From assembly GCF_016765655.2 (NCBI RefSeq), contig NZ_CP086106.1, positions 2,910,501-2,974,500 on the forward strand: a DNA stretch of 64,000 nucleotides, read 5' to 3'. Source of the stretch: Skermanella mucosa. GTDB lineage: Bacteria; Pseudomonadota; Alphaproteobacteria; Azospirillales; Azospirillaceae. Positions 16,964 to 26,113 of the stretch are shown one piece after another. The stretch's first letter is position 1; each line of letters starts with the position of its first letter. Made by a program: the position numbers and the translations under genes. Under the pieces are notes generated by a model that saw only the letters and a program-made list of their open reading frames with translations, was not told where the DNA came from and searched no databases.

Positions 16964-18307
16964 ATGTCGGGAACTTATCTGATCCTGGTCGCCATGGCGG
17001 GCATTTCCGCCCTGCTGTACCTCGTCATCAAGGTGCGGCTCCACGCGTTCGTCACGCTGCTGCTGGTCAGCCTTCTGGTCGGCGTCGCGGCCGGAATGCC
17101 GCTCGGTGACGTGATCAAGTCGGTCGAACGGGGCATGGGCGGCACGCTCGGCTTCGTCGCGGTGGTGGTCGGTCTGGGCGCCATGTTCGGCCAGATGCTC
17201 GAAGTGTCCGGCGGCGCCGAAAGGCTGGCCCGTACCCTGGTGCAGCGCTTCGGCGACGACAAGGTCCAATGGGCGCTCGGCCTGACCGGCTTCATCGTCT
17301 CGATCCCGGTGTTCCTGGACGTGGCGATCGTCATCCTCGTGCCGATCCTATACAGGCTGGCCCGGGACAGCGGCAAGCCCCTGCTCTACTACGGCATTCC
17401 GCTGGTGGCCGGCGGTGCCGTGACCCATGCCTTCATCCCGCCGACGCCGGGCCCGATCGCGGTGGCGGACCTGCTGGGCGCCGACCTGGGATGGGTGATC
17501 CTGTTCGGCACCATCTGCGGCCTGCCCGCCATGGTCCTGGCCGGGCCGATCTGGGGCAGCTACATCTCCAAACGGATCACCAAGGGCGTGCCCGACTACG
17601 TCATCCTGAAGGATATCGACGAAAGCCGCGAGCTTCCCAGCTTCGGCGAGGTGCTGTCGATCATCCTGACGCCGCTGCTCCTGATCCTGGTAAGCACCAC
17701 GTCGGCCATCCTGCTGGAGGAAGGGAACGCCGTGCGCTCGTTCCTGGGCTTCATCGGCCATCCTTATTCGGCGCTGCTCATCGCGACGCTGCTGGCGATG
17801 GTTCTTCTCGGCTCCCGCCGCGGCTACGACAAGGAGGAGATCCAGGACATCGTCAACAAGGCGCTGGAGCCGGCCGGCATCATCATCCTCGTGACGGGAG
17901 CCGGCGGCGTGTTCAAGCAGGTCCTGATCGACAGCGGCGTCGGCCAGGTGCTCGGCGACATGATGTCGGCGTCCGGCCTGCCCTTCCTGGTCCTGGCCTT
18001 CGTGGTGTCCGCGCTGATCCGGGTCGCCCAGGGTTCCGCGACGGTCGCCATGGTGACGGCGGCCGGCCTGGTCGGGCCGATCCTGCAGCAGAACAACGTC
18101 GAGGGACCGCAGCTCGCGCTTGCCACCATCGCCATCGCGGCGGGGGGCACGATCCTCAGCCATGTCAACGACAGCGGCTTCTGGCTGGTCAACCGCTTCT
18201 TCGGCCTGACGGAGAAGGAAACCCTCCAGTCCTGGACCGTCGCGGTGACCATCGTGTCGCTGGTCGGCTTCGCCATGGTCCTGCTGCTCGGCGTCATCGT
18301 CGGCTGA
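16964..18307 (+). CDS. GntP family gluconate/acid-sugar:H+ symporter
   Basis: The protein has 447 residues, the normal GntP length, with about 12 membrane helices. Motifs include GGTLGFVAVVVGLGAMFGQML, VFLDVAIVILVPI, THAFIPPTPGPIAVADLLGAD, GAGGVFKQVLIDSGVG and ILSHVNDSGFWLVNRFFGLTEKETLQSW, all diagnostic of GntP/GntT/DsdX. It imports gluconate or related hydroxy acids. AAGGTGA precedes the ATG. A long stem-loop lies 114 bp after the stop. It sits upstream of the carnitine operon but has no obvious role in it; the acid-sugar genes at the left edge of the window are possible functional partners. Confidence 0.9.
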   Translation: MSGTYLILVAMAGISALLYLVIKVRLHAFVTLLLVSLLVGVAAGMPLGDVIKSVERGMGGTLGFVAVVVGLGAMFGQMLEVSGGAERLARTLVQRFGDDKVQWALGLTGFIVSIPVFLDVAIVILVPILYRLARDSGKPLLYYGIPLVAGGAVTHAFIPPTPGPIAVADLLGADLGWVILFGTICGLPAMVLAGPIWGSYISKRITKGVPDYVILKDIDESRELPSFGEVLSIILTPLLLILVSTTSAILLEEGNAVRSFLGFIGHPYSALLIATLLAMVLLGSRRGYDKEEIQDIVNKALEPAGIIILVTGAGGVFKQVLIDSGVGQVLGDMMSASGLPFLVLAFVVSALIRVAQGSATVAMVTAAGLVGPILQQNNVEGPQLALATIAIAAGGTILSHVNDSGFWLVNRFFGLTEKETLQSWTVAVTIVSLVGFAMVLLLGVIVG

Positions 18308-18420
18308 CCCCAAAGCCGGATGACCTGAAGCCGGCCGACGGCGTTTTCCATCCGTCATGTCGCCTGCGGTCAGGCGCATGACGGTTCCGGTCAAGCGAAC
18401 CATCGCCTATTCCGCAGACT

Positions 18421-18460
18421 GAAGCTCCGGGCCGGAACCGTTTCCCCGGTCCGGAGCTTC
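18421..18460. terminator. Long stem-loop between gntP-type gene and carnitine operon
   Basis: GAAGCTCCGG (18421-18430) pairs with CCGGAGCTTC (18451-18460), and the inner bases extend the stem to about 15 bp with one G-U pair. No T-run follows. It may end the permease transcript or act as a leader or operator element for cdhC, which starts 27 bp later. Confidence 0.5.
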
Positions 18461-18486
18461 AGCAACGCCGAGCAGCGGTACCCGCC

Positions 18487-19398
18487 ATGGCCAATTCGAC
18501 AGAGATCAACCGCCGGGTCGTCATCACCTGCGCCGTCACCGGTGCCGGTGACACGGTCGGCAAACATCCCGCCATCCCGGTCACCCCGGAGCAGATCGCG
18601 GCCGCCGCGATCGAGGCCGCATCGGCAGGCGCCGCGGTCGCCCATATCCATGTCCGCGATCCTGGAACCGGGAAACCCAGCCGCGACCCGGCCCTGTACA
18701 GGGAAGTCATGGAGCGGATCCGGGCCAGCGGAACCGATGTCATCGTCAACCTGACCGCCGGCATGGGCGGCGACTTGATGATCGGACCCGACGACGACCC
18801 GGTGCGCTTCGGCCCCGGCACCGACTTCGTCGGGGCCGAGGCACGGGCGGCCCATGTGGCGGAACTGCTGCCAGAGATCTGCACGCTGGACTGCGGCTCG
18901 CTGAACTTCGGCGACGGCTCGCTGGTCTATGTCTCGACTCCCGACATGCTGCGCCGGCAGGCGTCGATCATCCAGCGCCTGGGCGTGAAGCCGGAGCTGG
19001 AGATCTTCGATACCGGGAACCTGTGGTTCGCCAGGCAAATGCTCGACGAGGGGCTGCTCGACGCGCCGCCCCTGTTCCAGTTCTGCATGGGCATTCCGTG
19101 GGGTCTGCCGCCCGAGCCGAGAATGATGCTGGCGCTCCGCGACATGCTGCCGGACGGCAGCGTCTGGGCCGGTTTCGGTATCGGCAGGATGCAGATGCCC
19201 ATGGCGGCGCAGGCCATCCTGCTCGGCGGCAATATCCGCGTCGGGCTGGAGGACAACCTCTACCTGGACCGGGGCGTGCATGCCAGCAACGGCAGCCTGG
19301 TCGAACGTGCCGTGACGATCGTGGAGGCCCTGGGCTCGCACGTGGCCGGCCCGGCCGAAGCCCGCGAAATCCTCGGCCTCCCCGCTTCCCGTCCATAA
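18487..19398 (+). CDS. cdhC: 3-dehydrocarnitine cleavage enzyme (BKACE/DUF849)
   Basis: The protein has 303 residues in the beta-keto acid cleavage enzyme family. Visible signatures are [11 protein letters not shown] at the N-terminus, [19 protein letters not shown] (zinc-binding His pair), [33 protein letters not shown] and [11 protein letters not shown] (as [11 protein letters not shown]). BKACEs condense a beta-keto acid with acetyl-CoA to give acetoacetate and a CoA ester; for 3-dehydrocarnitine the ester is betainyl-CoA. The substrate is set by neighbours: L-carnitine dehydrogenase, betainyl-CoA thioesterase and a carnitine-binding protein follow directly, as in the Pseudomonas cdh cluster. 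First gene of the operon. Confidence 0.92.
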   Translation: MANSTEINRRVVITCAVTGAGDTVGKHPAIPVTPEQIAAAAIEAASAGAAVAHIHVRDPGTGKPSRDPALYREVMERIRASGTDVIVNLTAGMGGDLMIGPDDDPVRFGPGTDFVGAEARAAHVAELLPEICTLDCGSLNFGDGSLVYVSTPDMLRRQASIIQRLGVKPELEIFDTGNLWFARQMLDEGLLDAPPLFQFCMGIPWGLPPEPRMMLALRDMLPDGSVWAGFGIGRMQMPMAAQAILLGGNIRVGLEDNLYLDRGVHASNGSLVERAVTIVEALGSHVAGPAEAREILGLPASRP

Positions 19399-19423
19399 GC
19401 GATTTCACAGGAAGAGATCCGAT

Positions 19424-20401
19424 ATGACCGAATCCCTCCCCATCCGCACGCTCGGCCTGGTCGGCGGCGGCGTCATCGGCAGCGGCTGGGCGGCGCGCGC
19501 CCTCGCCCACGGGCTGGACGTGGTCGCCTTCGACCCGGCCCCGGGAGCCGAAGACGCCCTCCGGGCAGCGGTGGACAATGCCTGGCCGGCACTGGAACGG
19601 ACGGGTCTCGCGGAAGGCGCCGACCGGGACCGGCTGCGCTTCGTCGGGTCGATCCCGGAGGTCGCGGCAGAGGCCGACTTCATCCAGGAGAACGCGCCGG
19701 AGCGCGAGGACCTGAAGCGCGGGCTCCTGGCGGAAATCGACGCGGGCTGCGGCCCCGGTATCGTCATCGCCTCCAGTTCGTCCGGCCTGCTCCCCTCGCG
19801 GATCCAGGCGGATTGCCGCCGTCCCGAGCGGGTGGTGATCGGCCACCCCTTCAACCCTGTCTATCTGCTGCCGCTGGTCGAGATCGTGCCCGGCGAGCTT
19901 ACGTCTGCCGATACCGTGGAGCGGGCAGCCGCCTTCTATCGCTCCATCGGCATGCGACCGCTGAGAATCCGCAAGGAGATCGAGGGCTACCTGTCCGACC
20001 GCCTCCAGGAGGCGATGTGGCGCGAGGCGCTCCACCTGGTCGACCAGGGCATCGCCACCACCGAGGACATCGACGACGCCATCGTCTACGGCCCCGGCCT
20101 GCGCTACGCTTTCATGGGAACCTGCCTGACCTTCCACCTGGCCGGCGGCCAGGGCGGCATGGCCCACATGCTGGACCAGTTCGGCCCGGCCCTGAAGCTG
20201 CCCTGGACCAAGCTGGTGGCTCCCGAGCTGACGCGGGAACTGCGCGACCGCATGGTGGACGGAACGGCGGCCCAGGCCGACGGCAGGACCGTCAAGGAAC
20301 TGGAGCGCTGGCGCGACGACTGCCTGATCCGCCTGATCGAAGCGCTGGCCCCGGTGCGGCACGAGCGGCGGGCGGAACCCGCCGATCCCGTCGCGCCATG
20401 A
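19424..20401 (+). CDS. cdhA: L-carnitine dehydrogenase
   Basis: The protein has 325 residues in the 3-hydroxyacyl-CoA dehydrogenase superfamily, of the length of stand-alone carnitine dehydrogenases. The Rossmann motif is [40 protein letters not shown] and [19 protein letters not shown] supply the catalytic Ser/His region. It oxidises L-carnitine to 3-dehydrocarnitine with NAD+. Context (cdhC 25 bp upstream, thioesterase overlapping downstream by four bases) supports carnitine over a general hydroxyacyl-CoA substrate. In some species this enzyme is fused to the thioesterase; here they are separate. Confidence 0.93.
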   Translation: MTESLPIRTLGLVGGGVIGSGWAARALAHGLDVVAFDPAPGAEDALRAAVDNAWPALERTGLAEGADRDRLRFVGSIPEVAAEADFIQENAPEREDLKRGLLAEIDAGCGPGIVIASSSSGLLPSRIQADCRRPERVVIGHPFNPVYLLPLVEIVPGELTSADTVERAAAFYRSIGMRPLRIRKEIEGYLSDRLQEAMWREALHLVDQGIATTEDIDDAIVYGPGLRYAFMGTCLTFHLAGGQGGMAHMLDQFGPALKLPWTKLVAPELTRELRDRMVDGTAAQADGRTVKELERWRDDCLIRLIEALAPVRHERRAEPADPVAP

Positions 20402-20874
20402 ACGGCGAAGGCCCCTTGCGCCTCCACCGCACCCGCGTGGTACCGGAATGGATCGACTATAACGGGCACCTCAGCGAAGCCTACTATGTGCTGATCTTCG
20501 GCCATGCGACCGACGCGCTGCTGGACGCCATCGGCATGGACGGGGATTTCCGGGCCCGGACCGGGCGCTCCGTCTACACGGTGGACGCCCGCATCCTCTA
20601 TCTCGGCGAGATCGCCTGCGGCGAGGAGGTGGAGATCCGCACCTGGATCGCCGGTGTCGATCCGAAGCGCATGCTGGTCCACCACGCGATGCATCGGACC
20701 GGATGCGACCGGCCGGCGGCGCGGACTGAACTGGTGCTGCTCTCGGTGGCGCAGCCCGGCCCGCGCGCGAGCCCGTTCGACCCCGCCGTGTTCCGCACCA
20801 TCCGGTCGCTCGCCGAAGCAGGACGGGCCTGCCGCCCGGTCCTGCCGGACCGCTGGGTTCCGCCCCCACCTTAA
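20398..20874 (+). CDS. cdhB: Betainyl-CoA thioesterase (hot-dog fold)
   Basis: The protein has 158 residues with a 4-hydroxybenzoyl-CoA thioesterase-like hot-dog domain. [30 protein letters not shown] carries the family DxNGH motif (here written across about residues 14-43). It would release glycine betaine from betainyl-CoA made by CdhC. It overlaps cdhA by four bases (ATGA). The last 25 residues are proline/arginine-rich and poorly conserved. Confidence 0.88.
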   Translation: MNGEGPLRLHRTRVVPEWIDYNGHLSEAYYVLIFGHATDALLDAIGMDGDFRARTGRSVYTVDARILYLGEIACGEEVEIRTWIAGVDPKRMLVHHAMHRTGCDRPAARTELVLLSVAQPGPRASPFDPAVFRTIRSLAEAGRACRPVLPDRWVPPPP

Positions 20875-20900
20875 CCAAACCGCGAACAGGGAGATTGAAC

Positions 20901-21866
20901 ATGACTCTGAGAACCGCCCGCCTGATGGCCGCCGCCGGTATGGCATTGTGTGGCGTGTCGCTGTGGCCAGTCCCGGCCCCGGCGGCCGAACCCGACGAAT
21001 GCAGGACGGTCAGGATGTCCGATCCGGGCTGGACCGATATCACGTCCACGACCACGACGGCCTCGGTCATCCTGTCGGCCCTGGGATATCAGCCGAAGGT
21101 CGTCAATCTCTCGGTCGCAGTCTCGATCGAAGGACTTCGCTCCAAGAACATCGACGCCTTCCTCGGCAACTGGATGCCGGCTCAGGAGGAGATGACACGG
21201 AAATACATCGACGGCAGCCAGATCGATGTCGCGGCCGTCAACCTCGAAGGCGCCACCACGACGCTGGCGGTCAACAAGGCTGCGGCCGACGCCGGCGTCA
21301 AGACCTTCGCCGACCTCGCGAAGCATGCGGAAAAGTTCGACCGCACCATCAACAGCATCGAGCCGGGATCGTCGGCCAACGCGAAGATCCAGAAGATGAT
21401 CGATGATGGCGCCTATGGGCTGGGCGACTGGAAACTGGTCGAATCCAGCGAGGCGGCGATGCTTGCCGCGGTCGAACGTGCGGCCCGGCGCGACGAGTGG
21501 GCGGTGTTCCTGGGCTGGGCGCCCCACCCGATGAACGTGAAGCTGCCGATGGGATACCTGGACGGCGGGGAGGAGTATTTCGGCCCCAACCGCGGCAGCG
21601 CCACGGTCCGAACCCTGACCAGGGCCGGGCTGGCGGAGACCTGCCCCAACCTCGGAACGTTCCTGGAGCAGCTGGTGTTCTCCATCCCGATGGAAAACGA
21701 GATGATGGTCATGATCCTGAGCGACAGGATGGATCCCGCGGAGGCGGTCGAGAAGTGGATGCGTGACAACCCACAGGTGCTGGATGCCTGGCTCGCCGGC
21801 GTCACCAGCTTCGACGGAAAGCCCGGCCTGCCCGCCGTCAAGTCGGCTCTCGGCATTGCCTCCTGA
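20901..21866 (+). CDS. caiX: Carnitine/betaine ABC transporter substrate-binding protein
   Basis: The protein has 321 residues: signal peptide (cut near PAPAAEP, about residue 31) then an OpuAC/ChoX-type domain. VRMSDPGWTDITSTTTTASV, NIDAFLGNWMPAQEE, INSIEPGSSAN and VFLGWAPHPMN hold the aromatic and acidic residues that cage quaternary ammonium groups in ChoX. In pseudomonads CaiX delivers carnitine to a shared CbcWV transporter; likewise no permease or ATPase gene is present here. It starts 26 bp after cdhB behind AGGGAG. Choline or betaine binding cannot be ruled out by sequence. Confidence 0.88.
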   Translation: MTLRTARLMAAAGMALCGVSLWPVPAPAAEPDECRTVRMSDPGWTDITSTTTTASVILSALGYQPKVVNLSVAVSIEGLRSKNIDAFLGNWMPAQEEMTRKYIDGSQIDVAAVNLEGATTTLAVNKAAADAGVKTFADLAKHAEKFDRTINSIEPGSSANAKIQKMIDDGAYGLGDWKLVESSEAAMLAAVERAARRDEWAVFLGWAPHPMNVKLPMGYLDGGEEYFGPNRGSATVRTLTRAGLAETCPNLGTFLEQLVFSIPMENEMMVMILSDRMDPAEAVEKWMRDNPQVLDAWLAGVTSFDGKPGLPAVKSALGIAS

Positions 21867-22800
21867 GCGCTTCGCTCCCGGGGTCGCCGAAGCGCAGCGC
21901 ATCGCCGCGGAGTGCGCACCTCCCGCGGGCGACGGGATCGCGGGGATGCGCAGCGCCTATGAGACGGAACGGTCCTGGTGGAACCGGCCGGTCATCGACC
22001 TGCATTCGGTGACCGACATGGTGCTGGAACTGGAGGACGGCCCGGTGGGAATCCGGGTGTACCGTCCCGAGGCCGGAGCTTCCCTGCCGGCTTTGATGTT
22101 CCTACACGGCGGCGGCTTCGTCGTCGGCTCCCTGGACTCCCACGACCGGATCATGCGGCAGCTCTGCCGCCGGTCCGGCGCGGTGGTCGTCGGGGTGGAT
22201 TACCCGCTCTCCCCCGAAAACCCGCACCCGGCGGCGCTCGACAGGATCGAACAGGCCCTCGTCGCCTTGGCGGACGGTGCGGATGCCCACGGCATCGACC
22301 CCGGCCGGCTGGGGATCGGCGGCGACTCCTCCGGTGCCCATCTGGCGCTCGCCGCGGCGCTCCGCCTGCGCGACAGTCGGCCGGACGTCCTCAGGTTCCT
22401 GCTGCTCTATTACGGGCTCTACGGGGTGGAGGAGTCGGAGTCCCACCGGCGCTTCACCGACCCGGCCTACGGGCTCACCCCCGACGAACTGCAATTCTAC
22501 CGGTCCAGCTACCTGGGCTCGGAGCCGGCTCCCGGCGGGAAAGCCCTGGACCTGCTGACATCCGATCTGGCCGGACTGCCGCCCGCCTTCGTCGGGGCCG
22601 CGGCGCTCGATCCCCTGCTGGACGACAGCCTCGCCCTTTCCGACGCCCTGCGGAATGCCGGCGGACAGGCCGACCTGCGCGTCTACGACGGCGTCCCCCA
22701 CGGTTTCCTTCATTGGAGCCGGCTGGTGCCGACCGCCGTCCAGGCGCTGGAGGACGGCGCGCGCGCCGTCGCGGCCGGCCTGCTCAGGCCCCCATCCTGA
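21856..22800 (+). CDS. Alpha/beta hydrolase (HSL-type esterase) of the carnitine operon
   Basis: The protein has about 314 residues. The HGGGFVVGS oxyanion motif, nucleophile GGDSSGAHLA, Asp in DPLLDDS and His in GVPHGFLHW define the hormone-sensitive-lipase type esterase family. The cluster position suggests it hydrolyses O-acylcarnitines to free carnitine (inference; equivalent hydrolases occur in Pseudomonas carnitine loci). The start is uncertain: a TTG at 21856 overlapping the caiX stop gives the HGGG motif at the usual depth (about residue 83), whereas ATG 21946 gives a shorter cap. Its end overlaps the convergent cdhR end by 17 bp. Confidence 0.82.
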   Translation: MPPERFAPGVAEAQRIAAECAPPAGDGIAGMRSAYETERSWWNRPVIDLHSVTDMVLELEDGPVGIRVYRPEAGASLPALMFLHGGGFVVGSLDSHDRIMRQLCRRSGAVVVGVDYPLSPENPHPAALDRIEQALVALADGADAHGIDPGRLGIGGDSSGAHLALAAALRLRDSRPDVLRFLLLYYGLYGVEESESHRRFTDPAYGLTPDELQFYRSSYLGSEPAPGGKALDLLTSDLAGLPPAFVGAAALDPLLDDSLALSDALRNAGGQADLRVYDGVPHGFLHWSRLVPTAVQALEDGARAVAAGLLRPPS

Positions 22801-23806
22801 CCGTGGTGGCGGCGGGAGTCGGCTGGAGCCGTGCCGAGGCCCTGTCCCGGCTGGGGCTGGCCCCGGCATGGCGCCGGTATGTCCTGGAGAAGCCCTCGTA
22901 GCTGCCGAAGCCGCAGGCGACCGCGATCTCCGCCAGGGAATGGCCAGAATACAGCACCAGCGACCGTGCCCGCTCGACTCTCAACCAAAGATAATAGCTG
23001 GTCGGAGACTGGCCGAGCGCCGCGTGGAACAGCCGCTCCATCTGCCGCAGCGACAGACCCGCCCGCTCCGCCAGTTCCTGGAGCGCCAGGGGTTCCTCCA
23101 GATTCCGCTCCATGATCCGGACCGCGGCGGCCAGCCTGGGATGGCAGACGCCGAGCCGCTGGGGCATGTCGGCCCGCTGGCTGGAACCGGCGTCCCGGAT
23201 GGCGGGATGGATGAACTGCTCCGAGACGGCGACGGCGATTCGATGGCCGCAGTCGATGCGGATCAGGTGGAGCATCATGTCCAGCGCCGCCGTGCCGCCG
23301 GCGCAGGTCAGCCGCCTGCGGTCGATGACGAAGATCGACGGCTGGACCTCCACCTGCGGATACTGCTCGGCAAGGCTGTCCAGGCATTCCCAATGGGTGG
23401 TGGCGGCATGCCCGTCGAGCAGGCCGGTGCGGGCCAGCAGGAGGCTTCCGCTGTCGATGGCGCCCAGGATGGTGCCCTGCCGGTCGAGGCGGCGAAGCGG
23501 AGAGGCCAGGGTATCGCTGAAGGAGTCCTGAGGATCGAAGCCGGCGCACAGGATCAGCATGTTGGGCGTCCCGACCTCTTCGAGCCGCCGGTCCGGTACC
23601 AGCGTCATGCCGTTGCTCGCCATGACCGTACCACCTGCCGCCGAAGCGGTGGACCAGCGGTAGCAGGTCCGTCCCAGCAACTGGTTGGCGACCCTCAGCG
23701 GCTCCACCGCGCAGGTGAACGCCAGCATCGAGAACTTGGGAAACAGCAGGAAGGCGATGTCCCGGCCGGTCTGTTCCAGGGGTGGCGCACTCTTGGCGAA
23801 CGGCAT
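22784..23806 (-). CDS. cdhR: GlxA-type AraC regulator, probable carnitine-responsive activator
   Basis: The protein has 340 residues. An N-terminal DJ-1/PfpI-like GATase domain (IAFLLFPKFSMLAFTCAVEPLR, ILCAGFDPQDS, GAIDSGSLLLARTGLLDG) joins a C-terminal AraC double HTH (ALQELAERAGLSLRQMERLF and SLAEIAVACGFGSYEGFSRTYRRHAG). The usual nucleophile Cys of the GATase is Ser in this subclass. CdhR and GbdR of Pseudomonas share this architecture and sense carnitine or betaine. It is convergent to the operon it probably controls, with overlapping 3' ends. Confidence 0.87.
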   Translation of the reverse strand: MPFAKSAPPLEQTGRDIAFLLFPKFSMLAFTCAVEPLRVANQLLGRTCYRWSTASAAGGTVMASNGMTLVPDRRLEEVGTPNMLILCAGFDPQDSFSDTLASPLRRLDRQGTILGAIDSGSLLLARTGLLDGHAATTHWECLDSLAEQYPQVEVQPSIFVIDRRRLTCAGGTAALDMMLHLIRIDCGHRIAVAVSEQFIHPAIRDAGSSQRADMPQRLGVCHPRLAAAVRIMERNLEEPLALQELAERAGLSLRQMERLFHAALGQSPTSYYLWLRVERARSLVLYSGHSLAEIAVACGFGSYEGFSRTYRRHAGASPSRDRASARLQPTPAATTVRMGA

Positions 23807-24031
23807 CGCGGTCAGGCCCGGAACCGGGGTGATAGTCGAAACATCGCCTATTCTGGCGGCAAGCCGGGGCGGTCACGCAAGGGATCTTCAGGGTATCCGA
23901 TACCCGACCCGCCTTCCCGGCCCCGGCGCCGCCTGATCCGTCCTCAGCGGCAGGCAGGCGGAAAACAGGACATTGCCCCGCCGTCCAACCATGGATTACC
24001 GTCCCTTCGACTCGCGACTGTGGAGACGAGC

Positions 24032-24430
24032 ATGCGGATAATCCGAACCCACATCGTCGCCGTCGCCGTGGCGATGGCTTCGGCCGCCTTCGCCCAGGAT
24101 GTCCGAGAGGAAATCGTGCGCTTCGCGCCGGGCACATCCGGCACGACCATACGGGAAACGATCAAGGGCGATCAGAGCGTGCGCTACTCGGCGCAGGTCC
24201 GGGCCGGGCAGACGATGAAGGTCCAGCTCGACACCGGCAACGCCAGCAACTACTTCAACATCACCGCGCCGGGCGCCGCCGAGGCGCTTTTCATCGGCTC
24301 CACGCAGGGCAACGACGCCTCCTTCGTTGTGCCGTCGACCGGTGATTACGTGATCGACGTCTACCTGATGCGCAACGCCGCGCGGCGGGGCGAGACGGCC
24401 AGATACGCGCTGACCATCCACGTCGAGTGA
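24032..24430 (+). CDS. Periplasmic PliG-like (g-type lysozyme inhibitor) protein
   Basis: The protein has 132 residues. A signal peptide (cut after SAAFA near residue 21) precedes a small beta-sandwich. Features shared with PliG are the repeated strand RYSAQVRAGQTMKVQLD, the loop FVVPSTGDYVIDVYLMRNAARRGETARYALTI (shown at about residues 97-128) with the NxARxxxxxxY signature, and total length. PliG proteins protect peptidoglycan by binding goose-type lysozyme. Many homologues carry an uninformative label, so the functional call is moderate. It is divergent from cdhR and 31 bp upstream of a CPBP gene on the same strand. Confidence 0.6.
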   Translation: MRIIRTHIVAVAVAMASAAFAQDVREEIVRFAPGTSGTTIRETIKGDQSVRYSAQVRAGQTMKVQLDTGNASNYFNITAPGAAEALFIGSTQGNDASFVVPSTGDYVIDVYLMRNAARRGETARYALTIHVE

Positions 24431-24461
24431 GGCCCCGACGGCGCCCCGGATCGGAGGAACC

Positions 24462-25193
24462 ATGCCCGCCCGCGCCGACTTCCCTTATTACGACGGCCGC
24501 CCGGTTCCGATCACGGGCCGAGGCTGGATCCTGCTCATGCTCAGCGTGGCCGGGGCCTTCGCGGCCCTGATCACCATCCCGGCAGAGACCTTCCCGGCCA
24601 CGCTCGTCCCGGCCTCGCTGTTCGCCGGCATTCCACTGCTGGCGCTGGCCCATCTGACCAAGCGGCATTGGACGGCGCTGTTCGGACCGGTCGGCCTCAA
24701 GCAGGTCGGGCAGATGTTCCTGTTCGGCATACTCGCCATCATCGCCTCCCTGGCGGCGGGTGTGACCGTCTACCTGCTTGGTTCGGTGGCGCCCAATCCC
24801 GCCGTCGCCGGCATGGGCGCGATGTCCGGAACCGCGTTCGTCCTGCGGCTCATCCCGACGATCCCGCAACTGCTCGGGGAGGAAATTCTGTCCATCCTGC
24901 CGTTCCTGGCCTTCCTGTGGCTCGCCACCACTCACCTGCGGTTGGGCCGCACAACCGGGATCGGCGTCGCCATCGTGAGCTCCTCGCTTCTCTTCGCAGC
25001 GGCGCACCTGCCGACCTACGACTGGCATTGGGTCCAGTCCTTCGGCGTCATCGGAACCGCCCGCGTCGTCCTGACCCTGGCCTATATCTGGACCCGGAAC
25101 CTCTGGGTCTCCACGGGTGCGCATGTCATCAACGACTGGTCCGAGTTCTCCTTCACCTTCGCCGCGAGCCACGTCCCGATCGGCACGCGGTGA
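24462..25193 (+). CDS. CPBP-family intramembrane protein
   Basis: The protein has 243 residues with about six membrane helices. The CPBP (Rce1-like) motifs are LLGEEILSILPFLAFL (glutamate pair), FAAAHLPTYDW and TGAHVINDW (histidines). The usual EExxxR arginine is replaced (EEILSI), as in a subset of CPBP proteins; whether this form is proteolytic is unclear. It follows the PliG-like gene by 31 bp with a GGAGGAACC ribosome-binding site. Family members process prenylated or bacteriocin peptides or anchor partners in the membrane; the target here is unknown. Confidence 0.78.
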   Translation: MPARADFPYYDGRPVPITGRGWILLMLSVAGAFAALITIPAETFPATLVPASLFAGIPLLALAHLTKRHWTALFGPVGLKQVGQMFLFGILAIIASLAAGVTVYLLGSVAPNPAVAGMGAMSGTAFVLRLIPTIPQLLGEEILSILPFLAFLWLATTHLRLGRTTGIGVAIVSSSLLFAAAHLPTYDWHWVQSFGVIGTARVVLTLAYIWTRNLWVSTGAHVINDWSEFSFTFAASHVPIGTR

Positions 25194-25276
25194 CGGTCGG
25201 GCTCGCCATGATCACGGATATACGCATCTCACCGCCGCGCCGGGACGATCCATGACCCTCGCCTGTTGCATCGGAA

Positions 25277-25942
25277 ATGGAAGAAACCATGCTCGATCCC
25301 TGGCCGACCGACGAGGCCGAGGCGCGCGTCGTGCAGGAGGACCTGTGCCACCGCGTCGTGACCCGCGACGATTTCCCTCCGCTCCGCCGCATCGCCGCCG
25401 TCGATGCGCACTACAGCGACTCCGACGGCCTGACCTGGGCGGCGGTGGCCGAACTCGACCCGGAGACGCTGGAATTGACGAGGTCCGTCCTGCTGGCCCG
25501 GCCGACCGTCTTCCCCTACGTGTCCGGATTCCTGTCGTTCCGCGAGGTCCCGGCCATGGCGGCGGCGATCGGCCTGCTGCCTCAGCCCCCGGACCTCCTG
25601 GTCGTCGACGGACAGGGCCTTGCGCATCCGCGCCGTTTCGGACTCGCCTGCCATCTGGGCGTCGTGACGGGACTGCCGGCCATCGGGGTCGCCAAGTCGC
25701 GGCTGGTCGGCCGCTACGAGGAGCCGGGACCTCGGCGCGGCTCCTCCTCGCCGATGTTCCACCGGCGGGAACTCGTCGGGGTGGCACTCCGAACCCGCGA
25801 CGGCACCAATCCGCTTTTCGTCTCCATCGGCCATCGGGTAAGCCTGCCCACGGCCGTGGACCTGGTGCTCCGCTTCACGCCGAAATGGCGCCTGCCGGAG
25901 CCGATCCGCCTCGCCGACGCCATCTCGCGCATGCACCGCTGA
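25277..25942 (+). CDS. nfi: Endonuclease V (deoxyinosine 3'-endonuclease)
   Basis: The protein has about 221 residues. Nfi motifs: IAAVDAHYSD (first metal Asp), PYVSGFLSFREVPA (the PYxPGxLxFRE motif with substitutions), LLVVDGQGLAHPRRFGLACHLGV (second Asp, His) and AIGVAKSRLVG (catalytic Lys). It nicks DNA one base 3' of hypoxanthine from deaminated adenine. Two starts are possible: ATG 25277, or ATG 25289 which has GGAAG at better spacing. Stand-alone gene on the same strand as the CPBP gene, 83 bp downstream. Confidence 0.9.
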   Translation: MEETMLDPWPTDEAEARVVQEDLCHRVVTRDDFPPLRRIAAVDAHYSDSDGLTWAAVAELDPETLELTRSVLLARPTVFPYVSGFLSFREVPAMAAAIGLLPQPPDLLVVDGQGLAHPRRFGLACHLGVVTGLPAIGVAKSRLVGRYEEPGPRRGSSSPMFHRRELVGVALRTRDGTNPLFVSIGHRVSLPTAVDLVLRFTPKWRLPEPIRLADAISRMHR

Positions 25943-26113
25943 GCCGGGCCGGCCGTCCACCGACTCATACGACATTGAATAATAATGGGAATATCTCCAC
26001 AATGAGCGCTTGCGGCGGAGGGGCGATACTCTATCCTGCCACCGGATTGCCGGCACGGTGCGCGTCAAGGGCACGGTGATCCAGAACAGACTTGCCGACC
26101 GAGGGGCTCTCCG

